A DNA stretch of 64,000 nt from Zunongwangia endophytica (GTDB taxonomy: Bacteria; Bacteroidota; Bacteroidia; Flavobacteriales; Flavobacteriaceae): NCBI RefSeq assembly GCF_030409505.1, contig NZ_JAUFPZ010000002.1, forward strand, positions 930,001-994,000, written 5' to 3'. The first letter of the stretch is position 1, and the number at the start of each line of letters is the position of its first letter. The translations under genes and the position numbers were made by a program. This document shows positions 63,431 through 64,000 of this stretch, one piece after another. Under the pieces are notes generated by a model. That model was not told the DNA's origin. It saw only the letters and a program-made list of their open reading frames with translations, and did not search any database.

Positions 63431-64000
63431 TTATTCCAAAGTGACATCTAGATATACTGAATGTCTACCATAAGTTTCGTAAAACGGTTTGTAGGTTACG
63501 CCATCAATCTCAAAAGTTAATTTCTCAGGATTTCCTTTAATGGAAGCTCCTATATTTTTAACATCAAAACTTACTTTACGCCACTCGGCTCTTGGTTCAG
63601 ATTCCTGAGCTGCTAACAAAATCGGTCCGTAAAATAAACTAGCAATATTTTGCTGATCCATAACAGGATCTAAGTGGAAATCGAATGGCATTTTTAATTC
63701 TATAGTATCTCCATCTTTCCATTTTCTATTTAGGCTTAAATAAGTTCCCGGAGTTGCCTTTACATCTTGAGTTTTTCCGTTAATTTTTACTATAAAACCA
63801 TTAGTTGCCCAAACTGGCACTCGTAATTTTAGATTGAATTTACCTTTTCCATTAATGGTGAGTTTGGTGTGATCTTCTTTCGGGAAATTAGTTTCTTGTT
63901 TTAAGGTTATTTTTTGTGCATCCCAATGTAAAGTAGATGGAACATATAGATTAACATACAATGCTTTGTTGCCAGCTCCTTTAAAATAGATTGAATTTTG
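63431..64000 (-). CDS. GH127 beta-L-arabinofuranosidase C-terminal part (partial)
   Basis: The frame is open to the window edge and encodes 189 residues (QNSIYFKGAGNKALYVNLYV... near the edge, so the apparent TTG start at 63961 is not the true start). LTINGKGKFNLKLRVPVWA, GTYLSLNRKWKDGDTIELKM, FGPILLAA-type YGPILLAAQESE and WRKVS are the C-terminal beta domain of GH127 (HypBA1-like) enzymes. It releases L-arabinofuranose with beta linkage, as on hydroxyproline-linked oligo-arabinosides. The first gene visible in this operon; the catalytic barrel lies to the right of the window. Confidence 0.88.
   Translation of the reverse strand, partial: QNSIYFKGAGNKALYVNLYVPSTLHWDAQKITLKQETNFPKEDHTKLTINGKGKFNLKLRVPVWATNGFIVKINGKTQDVKATPGTYLSLNRKWKDGDTIELKMPFDFHLDPVMDQQNIASLFYGPILLAAQESEPRAEWRKVSFDVKNIGASIKGNPEKLTFEIDGVTYKPFYETYGRHSVYLDVTLE

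Overview
The window is AT-rich chromosomal DNA from a member of the Bacteroidota, most likely a marine Flavobacteriaceae of the Gramella/Zunongwangia/Salegentibacter kind. This is inferred from protein style (GCV-T, GyrA and ClpC variants, flavobacterial orphan families, a GH51/GH127 arabinose-release locus), from promoters of the TAnnTTTG type about 10-50 bases before starts, from lipoproteins with short signal peptides, and from many A-rich leaders without strong Shine-Dalgarno sites. No rRNA, tRNA, CRISPR array, intact insertion sequence or prophage was seen.

Layout. 1-1.0 kb: arsR with a cut-off arsO-like flavoprotein gene, the edge of an arsenic-response operon. 1.1-9.1 kb: short-chain dehydrogenase, small membrane proteins (VTT, DUF1206, a 52-aa Pmp3/YqaE protein), galE, and an overlapping four-gene membrane/osmotic operon (DUF3817, YbdG-like MscS, endonuclease/phosphatase-fold protein, MscS). 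9.1-12.3 kb: thioesterase, Nudix, DUF72 and succinate-semialdehyde-type dehydrogenase on the minus strand. 12.5-17 kb: the SatD-DUF3307 pair with a striking three-site palindrome array in front of it, a Gre-like factor, and a 7TM-HD (PgpH-type) phosphodiesterase. 17-21 kb: thiolase and an NlpC/P60 endopeptidase, followed by an accessory patch with a lipoprotein pseudogene and a lone beta-propeller lipoprotein between GC-richer noncoding stretches. 21-41 kb: housekeeping genes (TPR protein, gyrA, clpC, nnr, gcvT, pterin dehydratase, yebC, DoxX, gntK, Gre factor, glycosyltransferase, lysC, FKBP, OsmC) and a GluR0-type receptor channel. 41-44.4 kb: a tight triad of N-formylglutamate amidohydrolase, GCS2 ligase and RimK-like ATP-grasp ligase, which looks like a small peptide/amide biosynthesis operon. 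44.5-52.7 kb: a Met/His-rich outer-membrane protein with a Cys-motif partner (possible copper handling), M19 dipeptidase, VTT protein, SdiA-regulated-like protein, a GGCT-fold protein and PBP1A. 53-56.4 kb: a decaying helicase locus. 56.5-64 kb: a minus-strand polysaccharide (or glycoprotein) utilisation operon, GH127 - DUF885 - GH51 - DUF5695, running off the right edge.

Quality. Genes expected to be intact carry single-base losses at short homopolymer runs (clpC twice, the 3D-domain lipoprotein once). These look like sequencing errors. The nonsense mutations in the 19-kb lipoprotein and in the helicase C-terminus look like real decay.

The most unusual signals are the 29-bp phased operator array at satD, the amidoligase triad, the helicase with a degraded PD-(D/E)XK-like tail plus an upstream relic of a second copy, and the peptidase-like gene embedded in an arabinofuranosidase operon.
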